Source: Ottelia alismoides
Taxonomy: Eukaryota; Streptophyta; Magnoliopsida; Alismatales; Hydrocharitaceae
DNA length: 64,000 bases
NCBI GenBank assembly: GCA_037367405.1
Contig: JAZKJV010000148.1
Coordinates: 992,001 to 1,056,000, forward strand
Reading direction: 5' to 3'
The translations under genes and the position numbers were made by a program. The first letter of the stretch is position 1. Each line of letters begins with the position of its first letter. This document shows positions 21,831 to 33,718 of the stretch, in pieces. The notes under the pieces are model-generated. The model did no database searches and was not told where the DNA came from. It saw only the letters and a program-made list of their open reading frames with translations.

Positions 21831-22700
21831 TCATAGGTATGCTCATGAATCAAACTGTCATGCAAAGATTATGGCATAATCATTATTTAGGAACAAGTAA
21901 TTAGAAAAATAAATTCAAAAGAACGGCGTTCGATAGTTGCAATGATGTCGAAAGTAATTGACATGGAAAGAGGTATATCCTTGTGATGCTTTGCGAATAG
22001 GATTGCTTATTGAAATAAACATGTTCGTATTTGATCAGAGTTTGGTGATAATTTGAAAATGTTTCTTTTGTTTCTAAATGAGGTGAAAATGGACTTCAAA
22101 TTTTAGTTTTATAGCTTAACGAACCGAACATGAAATTAACTTACGTTTGTTCAATAAGTTACACATAATTATATATTTATACACATGTAAGAAATTTTAT
22201 TGTTAATATTATAGTTGAAATTGCATATTTACAAGATAAAATAAAAACAAATTGATCAGAGCTTATTTTCAACTTTGATCTAGCTACGATGACAAACCTT
22301 TTTTGATTTGGATCATTTCTTATTTGTATGAATGCTTATCAAACTTTGTTCTCAACTAAATTTGAATTTGTTCATTTTAACATATTACTCTTGAGTCAAA
22401 TCGTTAATGAACTGCCATCAAATCGAACTTTTTCTTAACGAACTTGAAATTGGAACATATTGAATTTGTTCTCACTTTTCATAAGCTTAAGATCACTGTA
22501 CTTCATGTACTAACATAATAGCGCATTTGCTTTCGATGAATTCAATGATCATTATGTAAAACTTGAGATACCATTATCGTGAGGATGATTTCAAATCATT
22601 CGAAACAACTTTTGCATAGAGTTTGAGCGATTTTGCTCGACATGTATGAGAACACGAACAATGGGATCTAATTTTGATGAGATCTTTCGATGTTTGCTGG
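21831..22700. other. AT-rich intergenic sequence
   Basis: Nothing recognised on either strand. Confidence 0.5.
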
Positions 22701-23745
22701 ACTTTCATTGAAGTTAGCAAGAAAGTGACTATATATTGGCAGGCTCAGCACATAGTATATAAATGAAGAAGAAGAGCCGAGGGGGAAGTTATTCATATAT
22801 AGTAGCGATAGAAAGCGCCGGGAAGTAGTAGTCTAGTCTGTAGGTAATATAAAGAAACTGAGAGATTAGTGATAGGTGGTCCCGGTTACCAAAGTACTAT
22901 CAAAATTGACGAAGCAAGAAGTGAGGACGATGGTGGGGTTGCCTAGGTAGCGGTAAACGGAAGAAAGGAAGCGAAGTGAGAGATCACAACTGGGTCATCT
23001 TCTTCCCTGAGTTTCTAGGATTAGAAGAAATAGTGGGATGGCCCTATCAATAGTGAAAGGTTATTCGTTGCGAGGAGCAAAACAGCCCGCACTTTTCTTA
23101 AAAAAACTAGGCTTATAATTTTGATATTAATGTTATATTTTGCATAAATTAGTGGTCAAAAAAACACAAACAAGAGCTGTGCAGAATTTTGTTGTGCCAA
23201 GAACTTATTTGTTAAGTTAACCGATCATATTCGAAGTTGTTGATATTTACACCGATCACTGACCAAAGCTTCCACTTCAATAGTAGCCATTTTCCATCCG
23301 GAATCCCAAGTACCCCATGCAATCCGTCGATAATCTTTAAAGCGGGTTGATGAGCATGCTATTGGGGGCGTTGCAATATATGTCGAAAGGCCTCGATTGC
23401 TTTCTCTGAGATTGGCTTTGTGCCTTTACTGACTCAGCTGTATCTATCTAGGGCCTTGGTTCGATTGGCTGAGAATTGATCAGAGGTAGATAAGAAGAGC
23501 ATCATTTGCTAGCTAAGTAGTCATGCTAGGTTCGTTATGACCCTTTCCCGTAGTCTACCTGAAACTATATATATAGGCCTATGCGATTCGACCAGAGCAA
23601 GGGACAGAGGCAGTCTAACCTTAAGTGCTGACCAGTGACACATGAGACCACCTCTCTTTCTCCCCTCCATGGACATCTAATAATCAATAGTCCACGCTGT
23701 GCCATCTCAACCTCAAGCTCGGCTATCAGCTTTCATGACCCCTTA
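22700..23745. other. Possible organelle-derived (mitochondrial-type) insert
   Basis: Base composition is more balanced than in the flanks. Phrases such as 'gaaagcgccgggaagtagtagtctagtc', shortened here as 'gaaagcgccgggaag', together with 'ggaagcgaagtgag' and 'ggccctatcaatagtg', have the texture of plant mitochondrial intergenic DNA. No organelle gene is identifiable. This is an impression and not an alignment. Confidence 0.25.
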
Positions 23746-24180
23746 TCTGTAATAAGGAAGTAAAACGATCAACTACATATTCCAAGAAAAATAAATGATT
23801 CACCGATCTAAATAATAAATAGTATTAATAAATAGTATTGTTTGTAAGGATTATAAATAGAATATAACTCAATCGACATATACTAAAATATTAGACGATA
23901 CAACCCCATAGTCCTGTTGAAATATGTATGCCACAACAGCGTAGTTTTTTATAAGAATATGTAGTATAAGGAAGTAAAACGATCCGCCCCATAGTTCCTA
24001 ATATTTTCCTATCAAAATCAGATACGATCAACCCCGTGGTTCCTATAATACACATACATGCAGATTTCAATACATGAAGAAACCTCAATCGACATATACT
24101 AAAATATTAGACGATACATTGCACATACTCATGAAAATGATCCATGAGCAAACATTGCATATACATAATGACATAATGCA
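23746..24180 (+). repeat. Direct repeats spaced by about 215 bases
   Basis: 'ataaggaagtaaaacgatc' occurs near 23752 and 23967. A 34-base block beginning ctcaatcgacatatactaaa occurs near 23868 and 24084. The constant spacing suggests an old tandem duplication with a diverged middle. Confidence 0.6.
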
Positions 24181-24499
24181 TTGTAATTGTATACAAATGC
24201 ATTCCATATTCATACAGTTGAATGGAAGAAGAGGTGGAGATATAGAGGCGAGCATCCAAATGAGAAGATGGAAGAGTTGAAATTATAGAGGCCGAGCTAC
24301 CAAATTACTGGAGCAGTATGCAGGGCATTTGCAGTCCGTATACACGCTTAGGATACATAATGAACTTATTCATATAATTGGTTCGGTATGCATGTCGCAT
24401 GGGCATATGTGACCCGTGCGACCAAGATCGATATAATGTATAAAAATATTACATACGTATTAATTGACATATACATATATTAGTTAGCGAAGACCAAGA

Positions 24500-24735
24500 T
24501 TCAATTCTACCTTACCCTTCCCATCTTTGTCATCGTCGTCGTCGTCAAAATCCATGTTGATCCCTGGCTGCAATTCCTTCTCGTATCGTGCTAGCTCCTA
24601 CACCTTATGAGGATCCATCTCATCCTTCCAGTGCTCCTTCTCCTCTCTAACCATGGCCATGGACGGGGATCCGGTGGGATGGAGGAATGGCTTCAAAGAC
24701 ACCAGAAGGGCGTCACGTTCCCTGGCGTGATCCTT
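24500..24735 (-). pseudogene. Possible gene fragment, unknown family
   Basis: One minus-strand frame reads DHARERDALLVSLKPFLHP, then VREEKEHWKDEMDPHK, a stop, then LARYEKELQPGINMDF and an acidic run of aspartates. Composition looks like real protein, but I do not recognise it. A stop codon interrupts it and no splice structure could be followed. It may be a gene scrap carried by a transposon. Confidence 0.3.
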
Positions 24736-25517
24736 CTGATGTATGTTCATGTGGCTACCGCGCGATTGCGCGGTGGTGAACCCCCTCTTGCAACATATTC
24801 AATCATATGACTGTGCGATCGTTGTACCGTCGGTGCTTCCTGAGCTATCGTCGAAAGGATCAGTCTCCTCTCGCGAGGCGTCCATAAGATTAAGGCAGGA
24901 CGAGGAAGAGGAGGAAGGAGGAGAAAAAGGAGGAGAATGTCAACTTCTGGAAGAATTTGATAGTGTGGTGAAGACATTGATTTTTGTAAGCTTATATATG
25001 TGATTATTTGAGATATTATCATGACATTTTGTACGGGCCGTTTAGGTTCATTCTTTGCCTTTGTGTGGTTCCACCATCTTTATTTATTACTAGGCATTTT
25101 TATCGGAAAAATCCTTTTTTTTTTTGCCTCTCTCGATGATGTTTGTAGTTTAGTTGGTAATTATCATGATACTTAAATTGATATAGTGCTAAGGAAAAAG
25201 ATATATTTTAGGGATTTTCCACGGATACAACTTACGCCTATGGCTTGTGTTAATTACACTCACGCTCCATTGTTATTATAAAATTTGCAGTAGCGTCCTT
25301 CCGTTTTTACACTTGTACTCCTATACTACACTAATTAAAGGATAGTAATTTGAATCTTGTGAGAATATAAGGGCACGTGTGTAATTGCAAAATAGAGGGA
25401 AAAAATGTAATAGCAAAAGCCAGAAATGTCATAAATGTAAAAATCTTTTTTTTTTTTAAATTACATGTATGCAATCTCACCTCAACCAGTGATTGACAGT
25501 GAATGAGTGGTTTTGTT
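24736..25517. other. Intergenic sequence
   Basis: No gene recognised. Poly-T runs occur near 25107-25117 and 25447-25457. Confidence 0.5.
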
Positions 25518-26620
25518 TAAGGCTGTTCAATATATTAGGTTGAAACGGTATCGCTTCGACCTGTTAATTTGACCCTAATTTCATGGATACTCGTATAAAA
25601 ATATCTGGGTTGGCTACCCGCAAGTTGGCGATCCGTTAAACCAAATGGAAGAACAGGATAACCGGTTGATACCCGGTATTGTCGACCTTGTCCCAATTCC
25701 CCGCATGCCCAAACCTGTAACGTCTCGGGCTTAGGTCTCCGGTCCGTTATCGAGGAAGACTAACCTTCACAACTTGTTGGGTATGGGTCCAAATGGATCC
25801 GTTGACAACCACCCAAAATGCTTAAGCCAAGATTGTCAAGTAGTAGTCCCCATCACTATATATACCACACCAACACCTTGTGAGTTTTAGATGTGGTACT
25901 ATATTTTGAGGGTATGGGAGTTACAAAATCTATCCTCCATTCCTCCTCGGACCAGTCGTCCATCAGTGGTGGCACTTCTGACCTATCGAACTCGATGCTG
26001 TCCAATGAACTTCTATCGTCATACCCATCATCGTGATGATCAACAACAACACCTTTCGAAAGTCACAAGTTCTTCGTCACTGCCCATCTAGGATTTGGCC
26101 AAGGCCCAAGCGCAAGCCTTCCAGAAGAACCTCCCCAACAGTGGCTCGGTGGGGATGCGGCATGCGATCTCCAAGATGAGGAAGGTGGTGAGGAATAGCC
26201 ATAGGAGCGGCGGGAGGAGGGGAAGAAGGAGAGGAAGCAGAGGAGTAGGAGCGCGGAGAAGATGGAAAGGAGGAGGAGAAGGGCGGTGCAGAGCTCATGT
26301 GGAGATAGAAGTGCCATTCTCCTCATACCCTGAGGACTCGTGGATCATGCTAGGTGAAGCTTTTTCATATTTGAGTATCCTATCATTCATGGATTTTTTT
26401 ATGAGAGATAACATATATAAATCTTTTTTTATATATGGTTTCACATTTTTTATTGTGCGTGGATACCTGCGGATACCCACTACCCATTCAAATAATTTGG
26501 GTACCCGTTACAATTAGGTATCCATTGAAATAGGACAGGTCGACTCGTTGATCTAGTTATGATGAGTCGGGACGGGTCGTGATTGAATGGGTTCATCGGG
26601 TACCCCCATCAACACCCTTA
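25518..26620. mobile_element. hAT-like non-autonomous element, about 1.1 kb
   Basis: The ends are taaggctgttca and tgttgatg-type inverted partners (right end ...caacaccctta). They are flanked by 8-base near-repeats, gttttgtt (25510-25517) and attttgtt (26621-26628). A solo TRIM LTR lies inside at 25716-25925. The interior 25930-26330 is GC-richer and contains an open stretch (MAKAQAQAFQKNLPN, + strand) that may be captured gene sequence. No transposase. Confidence 0.65.
25716..25925 (-). repeat. Solo LTR of the TRIM family
   Basis: A 210-base unit starts tgtaacgtctcggg and ends gagttaca. It matches the LTRs of the three TRIMs downstream and lies in the reverse orientation to the ones at 27302 and 29639. 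Flanks are aaacc and aaatc, a near-perfect 5-base duplication. It arose by LTR-LTR recombination inside the hAT-like element. Confidence 0.8.
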
Positions 26621-26838
26621 ATTTTGTTTCCATATCAATGTCACCGTCTATGTAATTGTTGTCCTATGTAAGGTTCACTACATGATAAATTGGTTTATGC
26701 AACAATTTAAATATTTGTCGCCATGCCTTTAGGCGTTAAATTTATAATGACAAATATTATTCATTACTAAAAATTCCTCATTTATCATTTTTTTCTTCCT
26801 TTCATCCTGGCGACGTAGAAGTGTGGCCCCACGATGCT

Positions 26839-27142
26839 GAGCCTGTTTGGTTATTGGGTGGGGTTGGGTTCAGGTGTCTTCCTGTGAATAATAACTGTTT
26901 GGAGGGTTGGGAGGATGAAATGATAATTGTGATGTGATGCGACATTGATTATGTGTTATATTAACTTTTTAATGATTATAATATATTTTTCATGTTAATA
27001 ATTTTATTTGAATATGTTCAAAAGAATATTATACCAAAGAAATTGTAGGATTAATACAAGTAATCCCAACCCAGAAATATAGGGTTGGAGCTAGGGGTAT
27101 GCCAGGGTACCCCGATGTACCCTGGCAACCAAACATGCCCCT
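26839..27142. mobile_element. Tourist-like MITE (PIF/Harbinger type), degraded
   Basis: Inverted ends are gcctgtttggttattgggt on the left and the complement of ggggcatgtttggttg on the right. The AT-rich interior has no coding. The 3-base duplication is not clear. Confidence 0.55.
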
Positions 27143-27187
27143 AGAGACAAATGATTTTGTGAGGGAACAATCTAGATGCTTGAAGAC

Positions 27188-29192
27188 TAAGGGTGCACAT
27201 GGTTCAGATTGGATTTGATTTTAGCTTAATCCATGTCCAATCCGTACTTAACGGATTTTAGATTTTTCCAATCCAATCCAATCCATTGAAAATATATATC
27301 GTGTAACACCCCAACCCCAAACATAGTGCCATACCTAAAACTCACAAAGTGTGGGCGTGGTTTATAAGTGGCGGGGTCTACTACTTGACAACTTGGGCTT
27401 AAGTATTTTGGGTGGTTGTCAATGATCCAATTGGGTCCGAACCCAACAAGTTATCAGGGTCAGTTTTCCTCGATAACGGATCGGAGACCTAAGTCTGGGA
27501 CATTACAAATGGTATCAGAGCCATGTTCCCTCTGATAGTGGAAAGGGCTACACGAGAGGTGGAGCCGTCTCTACAAAGAGGTTGGAGGAAATGACTACCC
27601 GGAGCATGCAGCCGCCACTGTCACTGAGAATAAGTGAATGAGTCATGTCGCAATGAGGACATCGCGAATATAAGTGGGGGAGGTTGTAACACTCCAACCC
27701 CAACATAGTGCCATACCTAAAACTCACGAAGTGTGGGTGTAGTTTATAAGTGGTGGGGACTACTACTTGACAACTTGGGCTTAAGCATTTTGAGTGGTTG
27801 TCAACGGATCCAATTGAGTCCGAACTCAATAAGTTGTCAGGGTCAGTTTTCCTCGATAATGGACCGAAGACCTAAACCCGGGATGTTACATATCCAATAC
27901 AATCCAATCCATCGGATTACAGATTGGATCAGGTTGGATCGGATTTTTAATACTCACATATTGTCACCACATAAAGATCAAACAAAATAAAGAAAATATA
28001 TGCATTTCATGTGTCTAACTCGTGTAGACAAGTGAACCATCTCAATTAATCGAGATACTAATTAAGCACACATCAAGTTAATCGAGATACTAATTAAGCA
28101 AACAACAAGTTATAATATATGGAATTAGGTTCTACGACAAGTTCAAGATGTGACAGGATAAAGCTTGGATTTCCTATATACTAATGGGCACTTTTAGATA
28201 TTGCTCTCCAATTAATGTGTAGAGGAACAACAAAGAGTCAATGCAAGGTGGTTGAAACGGTCAGAATTTTCAGACGTTATTTGTGATAATAACAAATTAA
28301 CAATCTTCAAGTTAGATGGTTCACTTGTAATCATATAGTCTGGGATAGAAAAGATATGCAACAAGGTCAGGAGTTACTTGTAAGACTAAACGATAGAGAG
28401 ATAACTCGTGGGAGGGAGACCATACCACAACTCCATAGCAATCTGCGAGGGAGGCGGCACCGCGGTGACGCACGAGGAAGGAGGTGTCGAGGTTGTGTTG
28501 TGCCGTGAGAGCATCGCACGTGCAAGGGAGATGGTGCTTCGTCGCACGCTGGAGGGAGATGATGCTTTGTCGCACGCATAGCTAAGGGAGATTGTGAAAT
28601 AGCGTCCGGTCGAGAGTGGGTTCGTACCTTGCGATCGCAGGCTGTTGTTAGGGGAGAGCTTTAGGTCACGGATGGGAGGGTGGGGGACTTGCGGCTGTGG
28701 GCTGCTGGTAGAGGAGAAATGTAGGTCACCTAGGGGAGGGTGGAGGAGGGATTGGGAGTTTGAGAAATTGGGAAATTACGAGGGATTTGGGAAATTACCT
28801 CGCGGGTGGGAATTGGGAAATTACGAGGGATTTGGATTTTTGGAAAGTGGGTAGGGGCTAATCTTAGGCGGGATGGTGAAATGTAAGGGGTAATTTGGAG
28901 ATTTAAAAAGAGATAGTTTTGGATATTTAGAAATAAAAATGGAGTTTCAGTTATATTTAACTATATAATATGCACTAATGATAAGAAGGAAATATTACAT
29001 ATAGTATTTGTTTATTTGTTAACGGATTAACGGATTGGATCGGATCGGATTTGGATAACTATCCAATCCGATCCATAATTTAACGGATTTTCAAAATCTT
29101 AATCCGATCCAATCCATTAGAATGACAAAACGAAACCGATCCAATCCAATAACATCGGATTACAGATTTTATCCAATCCATGTGCACCCCTA
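27188..29192. mobile_element. hAT-like non-autonomous element, about 2.0 kb
   Basis: The inverted termini taagggtgcacatgg and tggggtgcacatgg-type right end (…ccatgtgcacccct-a) are bounded by a perfect 8-base duplication, ttgaagac (27180-27187 and 29193-29200). Subterminal regions are rich in 'ccaatccaatcc' / 'ggattggatcgg' motifs on both sides. A TRIM (27302-27890) has inserted near the left end. The interior at 28380-28860 is GC-rich with 'gggaaattacgagggattt' repeated twice. No transposase. Confidence 0.82.
27302..27890 (+). mobile_element. TRIM (miniature LTR retrotransposon), copy 1, 589 bp
   Basis: LTRs at 27302-27507 and 27685-27890, 206 bases each, begin TGTAAC and end TTACA. The primer site TGGTATCAGAGCC starts at 27510 and a purine tract, gtgggggagg, precedes the second LTR. 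The interior is only about 177 bases and codes for nothing. Flanks tatcg / tatcc are a near-perfect 5-base duplication. Confidence 0.9.
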
Positions 29193-29200
29193 TTGAAGAC

Positions 29201-29633
29201 TTGTTTCTAGCATGGATCATCAAATGGAATGGATCCTGGAAGGATCACCTTCCCTCTCTGACATCCAAATACTGCAAATACCGGTCCATTGCCTAGCACT
29301 TGTTGAGAGCTTTATAACGAGTTCAAGAACATCAAAATATAAGAACACGAACATCCAAGTTTGAGAGTTCAAGATATGGATGATTTGATGTAAATGGGTC
29401 GGAATCCATTTACGGATTCGAACCTAATCCGAATTTGAACTTTTCTTATATATATTAGGGTAGATTGGTGAAACCCTAAACCTCCCTCCTTTGTGTTGCT
29501 GCCATCGGAATTCTCGTCGGAGAGCTGCAGTCGCCTTCGAAAAAGTTGGTTAGGACGGTGATCAATACGTATCATTGTGAGGAGGGTCGTGAGGTCATCA
29601 CTATGCATGCGTATTTGTTGCATGCAATGGTCG
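29201..29633. other. Spacer, no gene seen
   Basis: Contains no recognised domain or bounded element. Confidence 0.45.
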
Positions 29634-29638
29634 AAAAC

Positions 29639-30228
29639 TGTAACACTCCAATCCCAAACATAGTGCCATACCTAAAACTCACGAAGTATGAGTGTGGTTT
29701 ATAAGTAGTGGGGACTACTACTTGATAACTTGAGCTTAAGCATTTTGGGTGGTTGTCAAGGGGTTCATTTGGGTCCGAACCCAACTAGTTGTCAGGGTTA
29801 GTTTTCCTCGTTAATGAACCGGGGACCTAAGCCCAGGACGTTACATATGGTATCAGAGCCATGTTCCCTCTGATAATGGAAAGGGCTACCCGAGAGGTGG
29901 TGCTACCCCTACAAAGAGGTAGGAGGAAATGGCTACCCGGAGCGTGCAACCGCCACTGTCACTAGGAATGAGTAATGGGCCATGTCGCAACGAGGACGTT
30001 GCGAATATAAGTGGAGGAGGTTGTAACACTCCAACCCCAAACATAGTGCCATACCTAAAACTCACGAAGTGTGGGTGTGGTTTATAAGTAGTGGGGACTA
30101 TTACTTGATAACTTGGGCTTAAGCATTTTGAGTGGTTGTCAACGGGTCCAATTGGGCTCGTAATCAACAAGTTGTCAGGGTCAGTTTTCCTCAATAACGG
30201 ACCGAAGACCTAAGCCCGAGACGTTATA
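29639..30228 (+). mobile_element. TRIM, copy 2, 590 bp
   Basis: LTRs are 29639-29845 and 30022-30228 (207 bases each). The primer site tggtatcagagcc starts at 29849 and the purine tract gtggaggagg lies before the second LTR. It is flanked by a perfect 5-base duplication, aaaac (29634-29638 and 30229-30233). The best-preserved member of the family here. The frames that cross it are antisense shadows of the LTR. Confidence 0.92.
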
Positions 30229-30233
30229 AAAAC

Positions 30234-30858
30234 ATTGTTTTTACACAGAAGGAGATCTTAAGGGAACATCTATGGAAGTAATGAATGACATCCTCGTCTT
30301 GTTGGTTTCATATGTTTTCTAATCATATATGTATGCAAATCTCTAGAGCCCATATGTTTTCTGCATGGCATTATATTTTGTGATAAGTGGTCGAATCACG
30401 TTTTCCTCGACTCAGGGAGTTTCGCATATCAAATTTTAGCTAAACACATACCGTTTAATAGCGATGACGAAAGAAACGGACACGTAGTATCAAAAACAAA
30501 ATTTTGTCCCGAAAAGATCCAAACTGATCGATCAAGTCTAGATGGTTAATTGACCAGTTTTTGTTTCGAGTCAAGAACTAATGAACGAGCTACTGATTGA
30601 TTAGATTAGTATGTATGATTGATCAATCACTTTTTCTCCTTGGACCAGAAGTAACCGATCAGTCAAACAGACTAGTAGACTAATTCATGATCGAATCATC
30701 CCAACTAGATGATCAATTGATCTGGACTTGAAATGAGATTTAGCAATGGGATGTTTGACATTGAAAAATGATAGAAGTATGCAAAGAATCACGGGGACCA
30801 AATAATACGAATATAAATTTTAAGGTTGAAATGAAAAAAATTCTCTATATTAAACATT
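30234..30858. other. Spacer, no gene seen
   Basis: AT-rich with several short imperfect palindromes of the type 'gatcgatcaa / ttgatcaatc'. No bounded element established. Confidence 0.45.
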
Positions 30859-30863
30859 AAACG

Positions 30864-31394
30864 TGTAACGTTCCAAGCTTGGGTTCCCGGTCCGTTATCG
30901 AAGAAAACTGACCCTGACAACTTGTTGGGTACGGGCCCAGATAGACCCGTTGGTAACCACTCAAAATGCTTAAATCCAAGTTGTCGACTAGTAATCCCAA
31001 CCACTTATAAAGCACATCGACACTTCGTGAGTTTTAGATGTGGTACTATCTTTGGAGGTATGGGTGTTACAACCTCCCCTACTTATATACGCAACGTCCC
31101 CGTTGCGACATGACTCGTCACTTATTTCCAGCGATAATGGCGACTGCACGCTCCCAGCTTAATATCAGAGGGAACTCACTTTGATATCATTTGTAATGTC
31201 ATGTGTTCAGGTCCCCGACCCGTTATTGAGAAAAACTGGTCCTGACAACTTATTGGGTTCGACCCGATTAGATCCGTTGGCAACCACCTAAAATACTTAA
31301 GCTCAAGTTATCAAGTAGTAATTCCCACCACTTATAAACTACACACTTCATGAATTTTAGATGTGGTATTATCTTTGGAGGTATGTGTGTTAAA
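30864..31394 (-). mobile_element. TRIM, copy 3, inverted orientation
   Basis: LTRs lie at 30864-31071 and about 31192-31394. Between them is the complement of a purine tract (acctccccta) and a mutated primer site (ttgatatcat). The interior has shrunk to about 120 bases. Flanks aaacg / aaaaa do not form a clear duplication, so this copy is older. Confidence 0.82.
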
Positions 31395-31828
31395 AAATGT
31401 AAAGAAAAGGTATACAACTCTTTGAGGAATGAAATAATACCATATGACGAGTGTTTGCAATGTATGCATACAAATATAATCAAATGCATAACATATCACT
31501 AGTAATAACAGGGTTCGAGTCTCATGAACGGATTGTATTCTGGTTACGATGAATGAGAATGAACGCAGCCTTTCGTTTCTTCGTTTTATTGTTATCCTCT
31601 TTTTTCTATTTTTATTTCGAATGTTCATCTAATGTGCTTGAGATGGTTCTACGTTCCAAGTATCGAATAACGGAAGCACGGGCAAACACGATGAATCATA
31701 CAAGCATGGAGACACGTGAATTTACATGATTTACTCGTAACCGGACTACGTCCCTGAGCGACGATGATCGGTTTTCACTATATAGAGAAGAGGAAAAATA
31801 CAAGGGATACTGAGAGACCTAACTCTAA

Positions 31829-32198
31829 GGGTGCGTTTGGTTTGTAGGTTATCCGGAGGAGGATAACCCGTTTTTTGTGTTTTTGTGTTTGATTGGTGGG
31901 TTCAAGGTTGGGAGGGTTTGTGTGATGTGATTTTATTAAAATTTGAAAAAGTTGGTAATTATTATGATATGATATGATTATATTAAAGTTTGAAAAAGCG
32001 GGTAATTGTTATGATGTGATTGTATTAAAGTTTGGAATAGTGAGTAGAAGTTGAGTATTTTATGATTTTTAGATGACATGATGCTATAATATATATTTTT
32101 TTGATGGGAAGGGAGTGGGACCCACTAGTGGGTTTGAGGGGTAACCCGCCCAAATTGGGGGGGGGGGGGGGGGGGTAACCCCCCAACCGAACGGGCCC
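31829..32198. mobile_element. Tourist-like MITE, 370 bp
   Basis: Inverted ends gggtgcgtttggttt and (right end) ...aaccgaacgggccc are flanked by TAA on both sides (31826-31828 and 32199-32201). That is the PIF/Harbinger target duplication. An internal direct repeat 'gtaattgttatgatgtgattgta' type unit occurs twice, and a poly-G tract of about 18 lies near the right end. Confidence 0.78.
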
Positions 32199-32204
32199 TA
32201 AATT

Positions 32205-32954
32205 TAGAGTTGGGCATTGGGTTGGGGTGCCACGATCCGTCACATAATCCGACCCAAACCTAAACCCGAAATTTAGTGGGCAGGTTGTGAGCCCGAAAAT
32301 GAGCCCATATTAATTACCCGACTGAGTTCGAGCCTGAAGGCTCCAACCCGCAAGCCCGATAGCCCGACCCATTGTAAGGCCCAAATCCAAATTACTAACC
32401 CTGCCATTGTTTAACTTTCATATCCTTATTTTGAGTATAGAATAAATGCTTTGATCCATTAATAATCATATCCATTAGCATGGATTGAACGATATTATTA
32501 CATTAGTATGAAATATTATTACATTAATATATAAGAATGGAATCTGTGTTCAAAGTGTTAGAGCATGTACAACTATAAGTAACCAATCTATATTGGATCA
32601 TAATGCCCGCATCTACGATAGAATATGTAATGGAGAATTTAATGGTCGTTTAAGTCGTAATATTTTTTCCACATTTTTATATTCAACATACAACTAATGC
32701 CAGACTTAAAGTCTTAAACATGCACGCATGAATAAAAAACAACCATACAAATGCAAGAAGAACGAAACACATGATATCGATATACAAAGGTGTTAAATTA
32801 GGCCGGCCCGACCCAAACCCGATCCTTTTTGTTTGGGTCGGGTTTGAGCTCGGCCTAAAATTTGAAAATAGAATGGGCACGGGCCCATATACTTAAATGG
32901 ACTTAGATCGAGCCAACTCAAACACGATCCGAACCGACTCGATGCCCAATCCTA
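32205..32954. mobile_element. hAT-like non-autonomous element, 750 bp
   Basis: Inverted ends tagagttgggcattgggttgg (first bases) and the complement of taggattgggcatcgagtcg are flanked by cctaaatt / cttaaatt (7 of 8 bases match; 32197-32204 and 32955-32962). Subterminal regions are rich in 'cccgaccc' / 'gggtcggg'. The left duplication overlaps the end of the neighbouring Tourist-like MITE, so this element inserted right at that MITE's border. Confidence 0.72.
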
Positions 32955-32962
32955 CTTAAATT

Positions 32963-33715
32963 CACGTAATCTTAAACCTTCAGTCAATTGATTCTGACTA
33001 CCTTTATCAAGATTAGAAGAGAGTTTTGGAACTATTACTTCTAACTCCGTCAATTCAGCTGATTCCTATTTAAATTTACTGGCTACGTGAGGCTTTAAGT
33101 TGAGACGCAAATCCCAAGAGAAATACCCAAGGATGCCATATTTCAGAATTGAATAGATCGACATTATTTATATAGAATGGAGGAGTAATGAATAAATGGA
33201 CGGCAGGGTAAGGGGATAACCCATATTTACGTACATAGAGAAATCAGATTTAAGTTTAAATCACCGTATATGTAAGCATCCAGATTATTATTGACAAGAA
33301 AAATATTCGTTTTAAGAACATATGCATATTAGAGTAGGGAAAATCCGGAAGCAATCATCATGGCAAACATTGCGACAAAGAAATAGATAGTTAGAGATCA
33401 CAACCGAAGCATCATGTTGTAGGGCTCCCCTTAGAGAGACAACACCCCTACTTTACCGATGCACAGGGGCTTGATGTGCAACTCCCAGAGTACAACGATT
33501 CCACGCTCATCGACGGTGCGCACTGTGTCTGAGCATCCTCGAAAATTACCTCTGTAGACGATGCCCGAGATTGTGAGAGGGAGAAGAGAGATGGTGGGAA
33601 TGAGAGCTATATGTGTTCGTAACCTTAATCCACGACTTTGAGAGTGATACTTAATTAAGGTCGTCGGGACGGTTAAGTAACGTGAGAAGATTAGGAACAT
33701 GTCCCTTGATATCGC
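32963..33715. other. Intergenic sequence
   Basis: No gene or bounded element recognised. Confidence 0.45.
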
Positions 33716-33718
33716 AAT

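Noticed and set aside
26063..26517. Serine-rich minus frame and arginine-rich plus frame
   Set aside because: Complementary low-complexity frames inside the hAT-like element; only the + stretch near 26095 was kept, as a question.
27548..30194. Minus-strand frames of 70-100 residues that resemble each other
   Set aside because: They are antisense readings of the TRIM LTRs and repeat because the LTRs repeat.
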